Shown piece after piece: positions 1 through 6,365 of a stretch of 9,831 nt of DNA. The notes beneath the pieces were generated by a model. The model made no database searches, had not been told where the DNA came from, and worked only from the letters and a program-made list of their open reading frames with translations. Made by a program: the position numbers and the translations under genes. Positions within the stretch are counted from its first letter, which is position 1; every line of letters starts with the position of its first letter. Source of the stretch: Pseudomonadota bacterium (lineage in GTDB: Bacteria > CALINM01); assembly GCA_026415985.1 (NCBI GenBank), contig JAOAGA010000062.1, positions 1 to 9,831 on the forward strand. Reading direction: 5' to 3'.

Positions 1-144
1 GATATGAATCTTGTTATGGACATTTCTGATAATATTGTGGTTCTTAATTTTGGAGAAAAATTAGCGGAAGGGACACCCGATGAGATAAAAAACAATAAAA
101 GCGTAATCGATGCCTATTTGGGAGAAGAGGAGGAACTTTTTTAA
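1..144 (+). CDS. livG: Branched-chain amino acid ABC transporter ATPase LivG, C-terminal end (partial)
   Basis: The open frame enters from the left edge and gives the last 47 residues of an ABC ATPase, ending in TAA. The visible part starts just after the place where LivG proteins carry the H-loop (family pattern IEHDM). It continues with [25 protein letters not shown] and a terminal AYLGEE, which is the usual LivG tail. LivG is one of two cytoplasmic ATPases that power import of leucine, isoleucine and valine (or related substrates such as aromatic compounds or amides) through LivH/LivM. The acidic EEEELF end is unremarkable. The stop overlaps the livF ATG by one base (TAATG), so the two ATPases are translationally coupled. 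Walker motifs lie outside the window. The gene identity rests on this tail plus the livF neighbour and is fairly secure; substrate specificity cannot be read. Confidence 0.88.
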   Translation, partial: DMNLVMDISDNIVVLNFGEKLAEGTPDEIKNNKSVIDAYLGEEEELF

Positions 145-857
145 TGCTTGATGTGAAAAATATAAACGTCTTTTATGGTGGTATCCATGCGATAAAAGAT
201 GTAAATATAAATCTAAAGGAAAAACATATCGTAAGTATCATTGGTGCCAATGGTGCTGGAAAATCAACTCTTCTTAAGGCTATTATGACACTTGTGCCAA
301 TTAAATCAGGAGAGATTTATTTTTTAAATAAGAGAATAGATAAATTGTCCACTCAGGACATAGTCAGGGCGGGAATAAGCCTTGTTCCGGAAGGCAGGAT
401 GCTTTTTACGCATTTAACTGTCAGAGATAATCTATTATTGGGAAGCTATAGTTATTACAGGAAAATTTCAAAAACAGAGCTTTATAAAAAGTTAGACAGA
501 GTATACGAACTTTTTCCTATACTTAAAGAAAGAAAAAAACAAATTTCCGGAACTATGAGTGGAGGACAACAACAGATGCTTGCAATAGGAAGGGCCTTAA
601 TGACTGATCCATCACTGCTTTTGCTTGATGAACCGTCAATGGGACTTGCTCCGCTTGTAGTCAGGGAAATATTTAAAGTTATTAAATATCTTAATGAGGA
701 AGGAATGAGTATTATCATGGTTGAACAGAACGCCAGGGCAGCATTAAAGCTGTCTCATTACAGTTTCGTCCTTGAAGTCGGAGAAGTTGTCGGTTGGGGC
801 GATTCCTCCCACATGATTAATGATGAAAAAATTAAGAGGGCCTATTTAGGCGGGTGA
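144..857 (+). CDS. livF: Branched-chain amino acid ABC transporter ATPase LivF
   Basis: This 237-residue protein has the full length of LivF, the second ATPase of the high-affinity branched-chain amino acid importer. It acts on the cytoplasmic face of the LivHM permease. Walker A is GANGAGKST at residues 34-42, the Q-loop region precedes VPEGRMLF (81-88), the signature is MSGGQQQ (138-144, Met replacing the usual Leu), and Walker B is LLLLDEP (158-164). The switch position reads MVEQNARAAL, with Gln instead of the H-loop His, which is normal for LivF and distinguishes it from LivG. The ATG overlaps the livG stop by one base. A GAGGAGG site at 127-133 lies inside the livG end, about 10 bases upstream of the start. 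The liv family also moves urea, short amides and aromatic acids, so 'branched-chain' is a family-level call. Confidence 0.95.
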   Translation: MLDVKNINVFYGGIHAIKDVNINLKEKHIVSIIGANGAGKSTLLKAIMTLVPIKSGEIYFLNKRIDKLSTQDIVRAGISLVPEGRMLFTHLTVRDNLLLGSYSYYRKISKTELYKKLDRVYELFPILKERKKQISGTMSGGQQQMLAIGRALMTDPSLLLLDEPSMGLAPLVVREIFKVIKYLNEEGMSIIMVEQNARAALKLSHYSFVLEVGEVVGWGDSSHMINDEKIKRAYLGG

Positions 858-924
858 TTTCAAATAATTAAATGGTGAAATTGATTAAGAACGGAGCTAA
901 AGCAAGATAGCAAAATATATAGTT

Positions 925-930
925 TATAAT
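925..930 (+). promoter_or_regulatory. Candidate -10 element for the acyl-CoA dehydrogenase gene
   Basis: A perfect TATAAT lies in the 110-base gap after livF, which would place the transcript start near 937 and give a leader of about 30 bases. The matching -35 region (around 902-907) is poor, and no terminator separates livF from this point, so read-through from the liv operon is also possible. This is an inference from the hexamer alone. Confidence 0.4.
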
Positions 931-956
931 GAACATAATCTTTTGATAAAAATTCT

Positions 957-963
957 TGGAGGA
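957..963 (+). promoter_or_regulatory. Shine-Dalgarno site that fixes the gcdH start
   Basis: TGGAGGA sits 4-5 bases before the ATG at 968. A TTG at 956 is in the same frame and would add four residues (MEEF), but it overlaps this ribosome binding site and has no site of its own. The ATG at 968 is therefore the supported start. Confidence 0.85.
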
Positions 964-967
964 ATTT

Positions 968-2140
968 ATGGGTAAGTACAAAGGTGTTGATTTTGTCAAT
1001 TTGGACAATCTCCTGACAAGAGAAGAAAAAATGTTAAGAGAGACTGTAAGGAAGTTTGTAGAAGAAGAAATTATGCCGACAATTGCAGAGCACCATAGAA
1101 ATTGCACATTTCCAAAAGATCTTGTCCCTGCCTTTGGTGAGATGGGGCTTTTGGGCATGCACTTAGAAGGATATGGCTGTCCTGGCGGAACAAACGTGGA
1201 GTATGGTATAGCAATGGAGGAGTTAGAAAGGGGAGATAGCGCTATCAGGAGCTTTTGCTCAGTTCAGGGGAGTTTATGTATGTTTCCTATATGGAAGTAT
1301 GGCTCAGAGGAACAGAAAAATAAGTATTTACCGAAAATGGCAAAGGGAGAGCTCATAGGCTGTTTTGGTCTCACAGAGCCCGATGCAGGTTCCGATCCGG
1401 GAAGTATGAAAACTAAGGCAATCAAAGATGGAAATACATATATTTTAAATGGTGCAAAGATGTGGATAACAAATGGGACAATAGCAGATTTAGCAATTGT
1501 TTGGGCAAAAACAGAAGATGGAAATATAAGAGATTTTATAGTTGAAACAGAGACCCCTAGTTTTGAAGCACCTGAGATGCATGGAAAGTTTTCATTAAGG
1601 GCTTCCGTCACGTCAGAGCTTGTTTTCAATGATTGCAGGATACCCGCAGAAAATATACTTCCTCTATCGGGTGGGTTGAAATCTCCGCTTAGCTGTTTGA
1701 CAGAGGCGAGATATGGAATATCCTGGGGTGCTATCGGCGCTGCAAAGGCATGCTATGATTCTGCATTGAGTTATTCAAAAGAGAGAATTCAGTTTGGCAA
1801 ACCAATCGGAAGTTTCCAGCTTGTTCAGCACAAGTTGGTCAATATGCTTACAGAAATTGTAAAGGGAGAACTGCTTGCCCTTCAGGTTGGCAGAGAGAAA
1901 GACAAGGGAACATATAACTTTGCTATGGTATCTATGGCCAAAATGAATAATGTAAAGGTAGCAAGAGATTGCGCAAAAATTTCGAGGGAGATCCATGGAG
2001 CCAATGGTATAAGCGATGAGTATGTGCCAATCAGGCATATGTTAAACATAGAGTCAGTTTATACCTATGAGGGTACTCACGATATACACGAGCTCATTAT
2101 CGGAAGATATATAACGGGTCTCGATGCCTTTGGTGCTTAG
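968..2140 (+). CDS. gcdH: Glutaryl-CoA dehydrogenase-type acyl-CoA dehydrogenase
   Basis: This 390-residue FAD flavoenzyme matches glutaryl-CoA dehydrogenase along its length. Family hallmarks are GYGCPG (68-73), ELERGDSAIRS (85-95), GCFGLTEPDAGSDPGSM in the middle domain, KMWITN, GKFSLRAS and the C-terminal TYEGTHDIH block. Glu87 and Arg94, which contact the substrate's free carboxylate in the human enzyme, fall at the same numbers here. Glu368 in YEGTHD is the predicted catalytic base that removes the alpha proton. The Tyr before it (Tyr367) is the residue reported to separate decarboxylating enzymes (Tyr) from non-decarboxylating ones (Val), so the predicted product is crotonyl-CoA plus CO2. 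Electrons would go to electron-transfer flavoprotein. The pathway is lysine, tryptophan or aromatic-acid breakdown, or glutarate use; no other step of it is visible nearby. The start is ATG at 968, directly after GGAGGA. A related short-chain acyl-CoA dehydrogenase remains a less likely reading. Confidence 0.9.
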   Translation: MGKYKGVDFVNLDNLLTREEKMLRETVRKFVEEEIMPTIAEHHRNCTFPKDLVPAFGEMGLLGMHLEGYGCPGGTNVEYGIAMEELERGDSAIRSFCSVQGSLCMFPIWKYGSEEQKNKYLPKMAKGELIGCFGLTEPDAGSDPGSMKTKAIKDGNTYILNGAKMWITNGTIADLAIVWAKTEDGNIRDFIVETETPSFEAPEMHGKFSLRASVTSELVFNDCRIPAENILPLSGGLKSPLSCLTEARYGISWGAIGAAKACYDSALSYSKERIQFGKPIGSFQLVQHKLVNMLTEIVKGELLALQVGREKDKGTYNFAMVSMAKMNNVKVARDCAKISREIHGANGISDEYVPIRHMLNIESVYTYEGTHDIHELIIGRYITGLDAFGA

Positions 2141-2163
2141 AGCAGAAAAACAGATACGATTAT

Positions 2164-2184
2164 GGTAAGGGTATGCCCCTTACC
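2164..2184 (+). terminator. Intrinsic terminator after the acyl-CoA dehydrogenase gene
   Basis: A perfect 8-bp stem, GGTAAGGG (2164-2171) and CCCTTACC (2177-2184), encloses a 5-base loop. On the + strand it is followed by a T-rich run (GATTTATTTATTTTTTTC, 2185-2202). It lies 23 bases after the dehydrogenase stop. On the - strand the same stem is followed by ATAATCGT rather than a T tract, so it should work mainly rightward. Its T tract lies over the last codons of ilvN, which runs the other way. Confidence 0.88.
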
Positions 2185-2187
2185 GAT

Positions 2188-2673
2188 TTATTTATTTTTT
2201 TCTTCCCTTAGGATAGCAATTGGTCCTGATCGGACGAGCTCTTTAATACCTAAGGGCCTTAAGAGGTTTACGATTGCTTCTATCTTCTTTTCATCGCCTG
2301 TAACTTCTATTGTATAAGTAGTTGGTGATGAATCTATTATCTTAGCCCTGAAAATATTGGTAATTCGTAATGCCTCTTCTCTATCTGCCCCTCTTGCAGA
2401 AACCTTAATCAGTGCCACTTCCCTTAAGATATAATCCTGATCACTAAAATCGCTTACTTTGATAACATCTATGGTTTTATTAAGCTGTTTTGTAATCTGC
2501 TCTATAACTCTGTCATCACCGGAAGTAATTATTGTCATCTGTGAAACTGAAGGATCTAATGTAGGAGCAATTGAAATTGATTCTATATTAAAACCTCTGC
2601 CACTAAAAAGTCCTGCTACTCTTGAAAGAACACCAAACTTATTTTCTACAAGCAATGAAAGTATATGAGTCAT
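2188..2673 (-). CDS. ilvN: Acetolactate synthase small (regulatory) subunit
   Basis: This 161-residue protein has the size and architecture of IlvH/IlvN: an N-terminal ACT domain (about 1-76) followed by the C-terminal ALS small-subunit domain. It binds the catalytic subunit IlvB, raises its activity and confers valine feedback inhibition. The start ILSLLVENKFGVLSRVAGLF aligns without gaps to E. coli IlvH, and the valine-site residues Asn11, Gly14 and Asn29 are all present at the same numbers, so valine sensitivity is predicted. A second conserved block reads IFRAKIIDSSPTTYTIEVTG, followed by a terminal RSG motif. AAGGGG lies about 5 bases before the ATG. It follows ilvB by 34 bases and is the last gene of the leftward unit. 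The lysine-rich end (REEKNK) is encoded by the strand opposite the dehydrogenase terminator's T tract. Confidence 0.95.
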   Translation of the reverse strand: MTHILSLLVENKFGVLSRVAGLFSGRGFNIESISIAPTLDPSVSQMTIITSGDDRVIEQITKQLNKTIDVIKVSDFSDQDYILREVALIKVSARGADREEALRITNIFRAKIIDSSPTTYTIEVTGDEKKIEAIVNLLRPLGIKELVRSGPIAILREEKNK

Positions 2674-2707
2674 AATAACCCCTTATTCAAAAATAAAATG
2701 TTTATTT

Positions 2708-4444
2708 TTATTTAATGGCTTTAAGTTTTTCTTTCTTTTCCTTTTTTTCTGGTAATATCATCTCGTTTATTGCTGCCCCTGCAGGTACCATCGGATAAAC
2801 CTTTTCAAACATATCTACCTTAAAATCCATAAAAACCGGTCTTTTAATCTTTAGGGCCTCCTTTATTACAGGTTCTACTTCGGAAGGCTTCACCGCTCTT
2901 AATCCTACCGCACCGTATGCCTCTGCAACCTTAACGAAGTCAGGAATCTCACAAAGAAGTGAAGAAGAATATCTTTCACCGTAAAACAGCTCCTGCCACT
3001 GCCTTACCATTCCTAAGCAACAGTTATTTAAGATCGCCACCTTAACATCAAGCTGTTCAACCACAGCTGTTGCAAGCTCCTGAATATTCATCTGAATACT
3101 TCCATCCCCTGCTATAGTAATTACAAGTTTATCTGGATTAGCAACCTTGGCACCTAAAGCTGCAGGAAAACCATATCCCATAGTTCCCAACCCACCGGAA
3201 CTAAGCCAGTGTCTCGGTTTATTAAACTTATAAAACTGGGCTGCCCACATCTGATTTTGCCCAACTTCTGTTGATATAATTGCTTCGCCTTTGGTTAACT
3301 CATAAATTTTTTCAACAACGAATTGAGGCTTAATCACATCCTTGCTGTATTCGTAAGTGAGAGGGTGTTCCTTTTTCCATTGAGTTATCAGTTTTTTCCA
3401 TTGCTTCCTTGCTTCATCTATCACTTCGTTTGTTTCTGTTAAGGCTTTCAGTTCTTTAATCAGATCTATCAGAACAAGTTTTACATCACCAACAATGGGG
3501 ATATCAACGTGGACACTTTTTCTGATGGAAGTAGGATCAATGTCTATATGAATTATCTTTGCGTTTGGGGCGAAGTCTTTAACCCTTCCGGTTACTCTGT
3601 CGTCAAACCGGGCACCAATAGCAATTATCATATCTGAGTTATGTATTGCCATGTTAGCGGTGTAAGTTCCATGCATGCCAAGCATACCGAGAAAAAGATT
3701 GTGTTCACCGGGAAAAGCCCCTAATCCCATAAGGGTTAATGTTACCGGGATATCAGTAAGCTCTGCTAATTCTTTTAGTTCTTCTGATGCATTTGAAAGA
3801 ATACACCCGCCACCTGCATAAATAACAGGATGTTTAGCCTTTTTTATCGCTTCTGCCGCCTTTTTGATCTGCCATCTGTTTCCAATGTAGTTTGGATTGT
3901 AACTTCTTAAAGATACAGTAGGTGGATAGTAAAAATCTGTCTTTGAGGCAATGACATCTCTTGGCAAATCAATAAGAACCGGTCCAGGTCTTCCCTTTGA
4001 TGCTATATAAAAGGCTTCTTTTATTATATAGGCTAAGTCATTTACATTTTTTACAAGATAATTATACTTGGTGCAAGGTCTTGTTATTCCGACAATATCA
4101 GCTTCCTGAAAGGCATCGACGCCAATCATAGGGGTTGGAACCTGACCGGTAAAAACAACGATTGGTATAGAGTCCATAAACGCAGTAGCTAGTCCTGTTA
4201 CCGTATTGGTAGCCCCGGGACCAGAAGTTGCAAGGGCAACACCGACCTTTCCGGTAGATCTTGCATAGCCGTCTGCCATATGGACCGCACCCTGTTCATG
4301 TCTTGGCAGAATAACTTTTATATCCTTTTGGTTATATAGGGCGTCAAAAATAGGTAAAACTACACCACCAGGATAGCCAAAAATATGTTGCACGCCTTCT
4401 TTTTTTAATGACTCAACAAAAATTTCTGCACCTGTTAACTTCAC
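2708..4444 (-). CDS. ilvB: Acetolactate synthase large (catalytic) subunit
   Basis: This 578-residue thiamine-diphosphate enzyme joins two pyruvates into 2-acetolactate, or pyruvate plus 2-oxobutyrate into 2-aceto-2-hydroxybutyrate. It is the committed step of valine/leucine and isoleucine synthesis. The N-terminal pyrimidine-binding domain carries the catalytic Glu50 in [15 protein letters not shown]. The central FAD-type domain includes [10 protein letters not shown]. The C-terminal diphosphate domain has GDG at 446-448, ending in the NN at 473-474, followed by [18 protein letters not shown]. The residues between NN and LGM are CC, at a position that is variable in the family. Length and motifs place it with anabolic, FAD-containing synthases rather than the shorter catabolic AlsS/BudB type, and the adjacent ilvN agrees. 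The start is GTG. The C-terminus ends in an unusually lysine/glutamate-rich tail (about the last 14 residues), which may be disordered. Confidence 0.96.
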   Translation of the reverse strand: MKLTGAEIFVESLKKEGVQHIFGYPGGVVLPIFDALYNQKDIKVILPRHEQGAVHMADGYARSTGKVGVALATSGPGATNTVTGLATAFMDSIPIVVFTGQVPTPMIGVDAFQEADIVGITRPCTKYNYLVKNVNDLAYIIKEAFYIASKGRPGPVLIDLPRDVIASKTDFYYPPTVSLRSYNPNYIGNRWQIKKAAEAIKKAKHPVIYAGGGCILSNASEELKELAELTDIPVTLTLMGLGAFPGEHNLFLGMLGMHGTYTANMAIHNSDMIIAIGARFDDRVTGRVKDFAPNAKIIHIDIDPTSIRKSVHVDIPIVGDVKLVLIDLIKELKALTETNEVIDEARKQWKKLITQWKKEHPLTYEYSKDVIKPQFVVEKIYELTKGEAIISTEVGQNQMWAAQFYKFNKPRHWLSSGGLGTMGYGFPAALGAKVANPDKLVITIAGDGSIQMNIQELATAVVEQLDVKVAILNNCCLGMVRQWQELFYGERYSSSLLCEIPDFVKVAEAYGAVGLRAVKPSEVEPVIKEALKIKRPVFMDFKVDMFEKVYPMVPAGAAINEMILPEKKEKKEKLKAIK

Positions 4445-4446
4445 TA

Positions 4447-6102
4447 CTAATCCTCCCTTAATACCGCACCATAGGCGGCTGAAGTAACAAACTCGCTATA
4501 CCTTTTTAAGTAGCCTGATAATGTTTTCTTAAGAGGTTTAAATTTTTTCCTTCGTTTTTCTATTTCATTTTCTGAGACAAGTGCTTCAAGTTTCCTGTTA
4601 GGGATGTCTATAACTATCTCATCACCATCTTTAAGAAGACCAATCAAGCCTCCCTCCACTGCCTCCGGAGAGATATGTCCTATACAAGGTCCCTGAGTTC
4701 CACCGGAAAATCTGCCATCGGTTATTAGTGCTGCAGAGTTACCTAACCCCATACCAATAAGGGCTGAAGTAGGTGATAACATCTCTCTCATTCCGGGACC
4801 ACCTTTAGGTCCTTCATTTCTTATAACGACAACATTGCCCTTTTTAACCTTTCCGCCTAAGATTGCTGACATGGCTGATTCCTCATCTTCAAAAACGAGG
4901 GCTTTCCCTTTAAACTTGAGCATTTCTTCTGAAATAGCAGATTGCTTGACTACCGCACCTAAAGGTGCAAGATTTCCCTTTAAAATAGCTATACCGCCCT
5001 CTTTGTGATGGGCTTTGTTCAGTGGTCTTATGATTTCATCATCATAGACTTCTGCATTTTTGGCTATTTCCTGAATATTTTTACCTGATACAGTTTGATT
5101 TTTTAACAATTTACCACTAAGTCTCTTGAGAACAGCGGGTATTCCGCCTGCCCTGTCCAGATCTTCCATATAATGTTTACCACCGGGTATCATACTAACT
5201 ATATGTGGTGTTTTTCTGCTAATCTCATCAAAAAGTTCAATCTTTATAGGTTTTTTTGCTTCATTAGAGATGGCCGTTAAATGAAGAACCGTATTTGTGG
5301 AGCCACCAAGGGCAACGTCAACCATAATCGCATTTTTCAATGCATTCTCTGTTACTATATCACGGGGGCAGATATTGGCTTTAACAAGTTCAACTATTTT
5401 TTTACCGCTTTCAAAGGCAAGGTGTCTCTTTTTACTTGATACCGCTAATGCGGTAGCACAATAAGGCAGAGAAAGCCCCATCGCTTCAGTAATGCAAGCC
5501 ATAGTGTTTGCGGTATAGAGCCCCTGACATGAACCTGCACCGGGGCAGGCGTTTGATTCATAGCCTACCAAATCTTCATCATTAATCTCTCCCTTTTTGT
5601 ATCTGCCTACAGCTTCAAAGGTTCCGCTAACAAGAGACAGTCTCTGTCCTTTATAATGGCCTGCAAGCATAGGTCCTGCAGTTACAAAGATAGATGGTAT
5701 ATTCAGTCTTAAAGAAGCCATTATCATTCCAGGTGTGATTTTATCGCAATTAGTAAGAAAGACAAGACCATCTAATTTATGTGCAGAGACCACACATTCA
5801 ATAATATCGGCAATTAGTTCCCTTGTTGGCAAAGAATATCTCATCCCGGAGTGTCCCATTGCTATACCGTCACATATACCGGGAACCGTTAAGGTAAAAG
5901 AATAACCACCTCCCGTATGGATACCTTTCTCGATAAATCTTTCCAAATCACGCATACCTATATGACCGGGTATTAAATCGGTGGCGCTACTCACAATACC
6001 TATAAAGGGCTTATCCATTTCCATCCTTGGAAGCCCGCAGGCCATAAGTAATGCCCTATGGGGGGCACGTTCTATGCCCTTTTTTATCTCATCACTTTTC
6101 AT
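4447..6102 (-). CDS. ilvD: Dihydroxy-acid dehydratase
   Basis: This 551-residue IlvD/Edd-family dehydratase converts 2,3-dihydroxy-isovalerate and 2,3-dihydroxy-3-methylvalerate into the 2-keto acid precursors of valine and isoleucine. Fe-S ligand motifs are NCDKITPGM (Cys119) and [10 protein letters not shown] (Cys192). The catalytic Ser466 is in [10 protein letters not shown] near the C-terminus. [18 protein letters not shown] (82-99) is another family block. The third cysteine known from [2Fe-2S] members (in a PCN motif) is replaced by Gly46 in IPGH, as in E. coli IlvD, so an oxygen-sensitive [4Fe-4S] cluster is predicted. The length matches the short form common in archaea and many anaerobes rather than the 616-residue E. 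coli form. Phosphogluconate dehydratase (Edd, about 600 residues) is unlikely given length and the ilvBN neighbours. The ATG is preceded by GAGG at about 7 bases. Confidence 0.95.
   Translation of the reverse strand: MKSDEIKKGIERAPHRALLMACGLPRMEMDKPFIGIVSSATDLIPGHIGMRDLERFIEKGIHTGGGYSFTLTVPGICDGIAMGHSGMRYSLPTRELIADIIECVVSAHKLDGLVFLTNCDKITPGMIMASLRLNIPSIFVTAGPMLAGHYKGQRLSLVSGTFEAVGRYKKGEINDEDLVGYESNACPGAGSCQGLYTANTMACITEAMGLSLPYCATALAVSSKKRHLAFESGKKIVELVKANICPRDIVTENALKNAIMVDVALGGSTNTVLHLTAISNEAKKPIKIELFDEISRKTPHIVSMIPGGKHYMEDLDRAGGIPAVLKRLSGKLLKNQTVSGKNIQEIAKNAEVYDDEIIRPLNKAHHKEGGIAILKGNLAPLGAVVKQSAISEEMLKFKGKALVFEDEESAMSAILGGKVKKGNVVVIRNEGPKGGPGMREMLSPTSALIGMGLGNSAALITDGRFSGGTQGPCIGHISPEAVEGGLIGLLKDGDEIVIDIPNRKLEALVSENEIEKRRKKFKPLKKTLSGYLKRYSEFVTSAAYGAVLRED
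4451..4457 (-). promoter_or_regulatory. Shine-Dalgarno site for ilvB, inside the end of ilvD
   Basis: On the - strand GGGAGGA lies 6 bases before the ilvB GTG and forms the last sense codons of ilvD (Arg-Glu-Asp). The ilvD TAG and the ilvB GTG are separated by only 2 bases. There is no nearby ATG in frame, so this site supports the GTG start and tight translational coupling of the two genes. Confidence 0.8.
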
Positions 6103-6123
6103 CTTAATACCTCTGAATTAAAT

Positions 6124-6354
6124 TTAATTTTTACTTTGATATGCTTTTATTATCTCAAACATTCTGTCTTTACCAGCTAATTTTATCTTTTGTAATCTTT
6201 TTCTCTCGGCCTCCTCATCGGCGGTAAGAAAATGTTTTTTATCAATCTCTGCGATCTTTTCTTCAAGCTCTAAATGCTCATTATAGAGCTTTTTAAACTC
6301 TTCATTTTCTTCAAGAAGTTTTTTTACCAGAGCTTCATCTTTGACTAAATCCAT
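6124..6354 (-). CDS. YdcH/DUF465 family small helical protein
   Basis: This 76-residue, highly charged protein contains no Cys, Trp or Pro. It reads as a helical hairpin: helix one spans about 1-38 (LVKKLLEENEEFKKLYNEHLELEEKI), a short turn carries the family's K-x-F/Y-L-T-x-x-E-E signature (KKHFLTADEEAE, 39-50), and helix two spans about 50-73 (KRLQKIKLAGKDRMFEIIKAY). This is the DUF465/YdcH pattern. The family's role is not settled, and I infer none here. It is cytoplasmic, with no signal or membrane segment. It lies 11 bases after the transketolase gene and 21 bases before ilvD, with a very strong AAAGGAGGG site (6359-6367) that touches the transketolase stop, so high translation within the operon is likely. 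A link to branched-chain synthesis is not implied by the fold. Confidence 0.85.
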   Translation of the reverse strand: MDLVKDEALVKKLLEENEEFKKLYNEHLELEEKIAEIDKKHFLTADEEAERKRLQKIKLAGKDRMFEIIKAYQSKN

Positions 6355-6365
6355 AGAGCCCTCCT

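Noticed and set aside
857-881. ATTTCA ... TGAAAT inverted repeat after livF as a terminator.
   Set aside because: Six AT-rich pairs around a 13-base loop with no T tract are too weak; livF may simply read through.
956-970. TTG at 956 as start of the acyl-CoA dehydrogenase, giving 394 residues.
   Set aside because: The TTG overlaps the GGAGGA ribosome site that serves the ATG at 968, and nothing like a ribosome site lies before it.
1264-1629. Open frame of 121 codons on the - strand inside the acyl-CoA dehydrogenase gene.
   Set aside because: It is antisense to a well-supported enzyme, shows no family features and has no ribosome site that I can see; it is a shadow of the real frame.
3000-3030. 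CC after the NN of the IlvB diphosphate motif (NNCCLGM) as a defect.
   Set aside because: The positions between NN and LGM vary among acetolactate synthases, so the change does not suggest loss of function.
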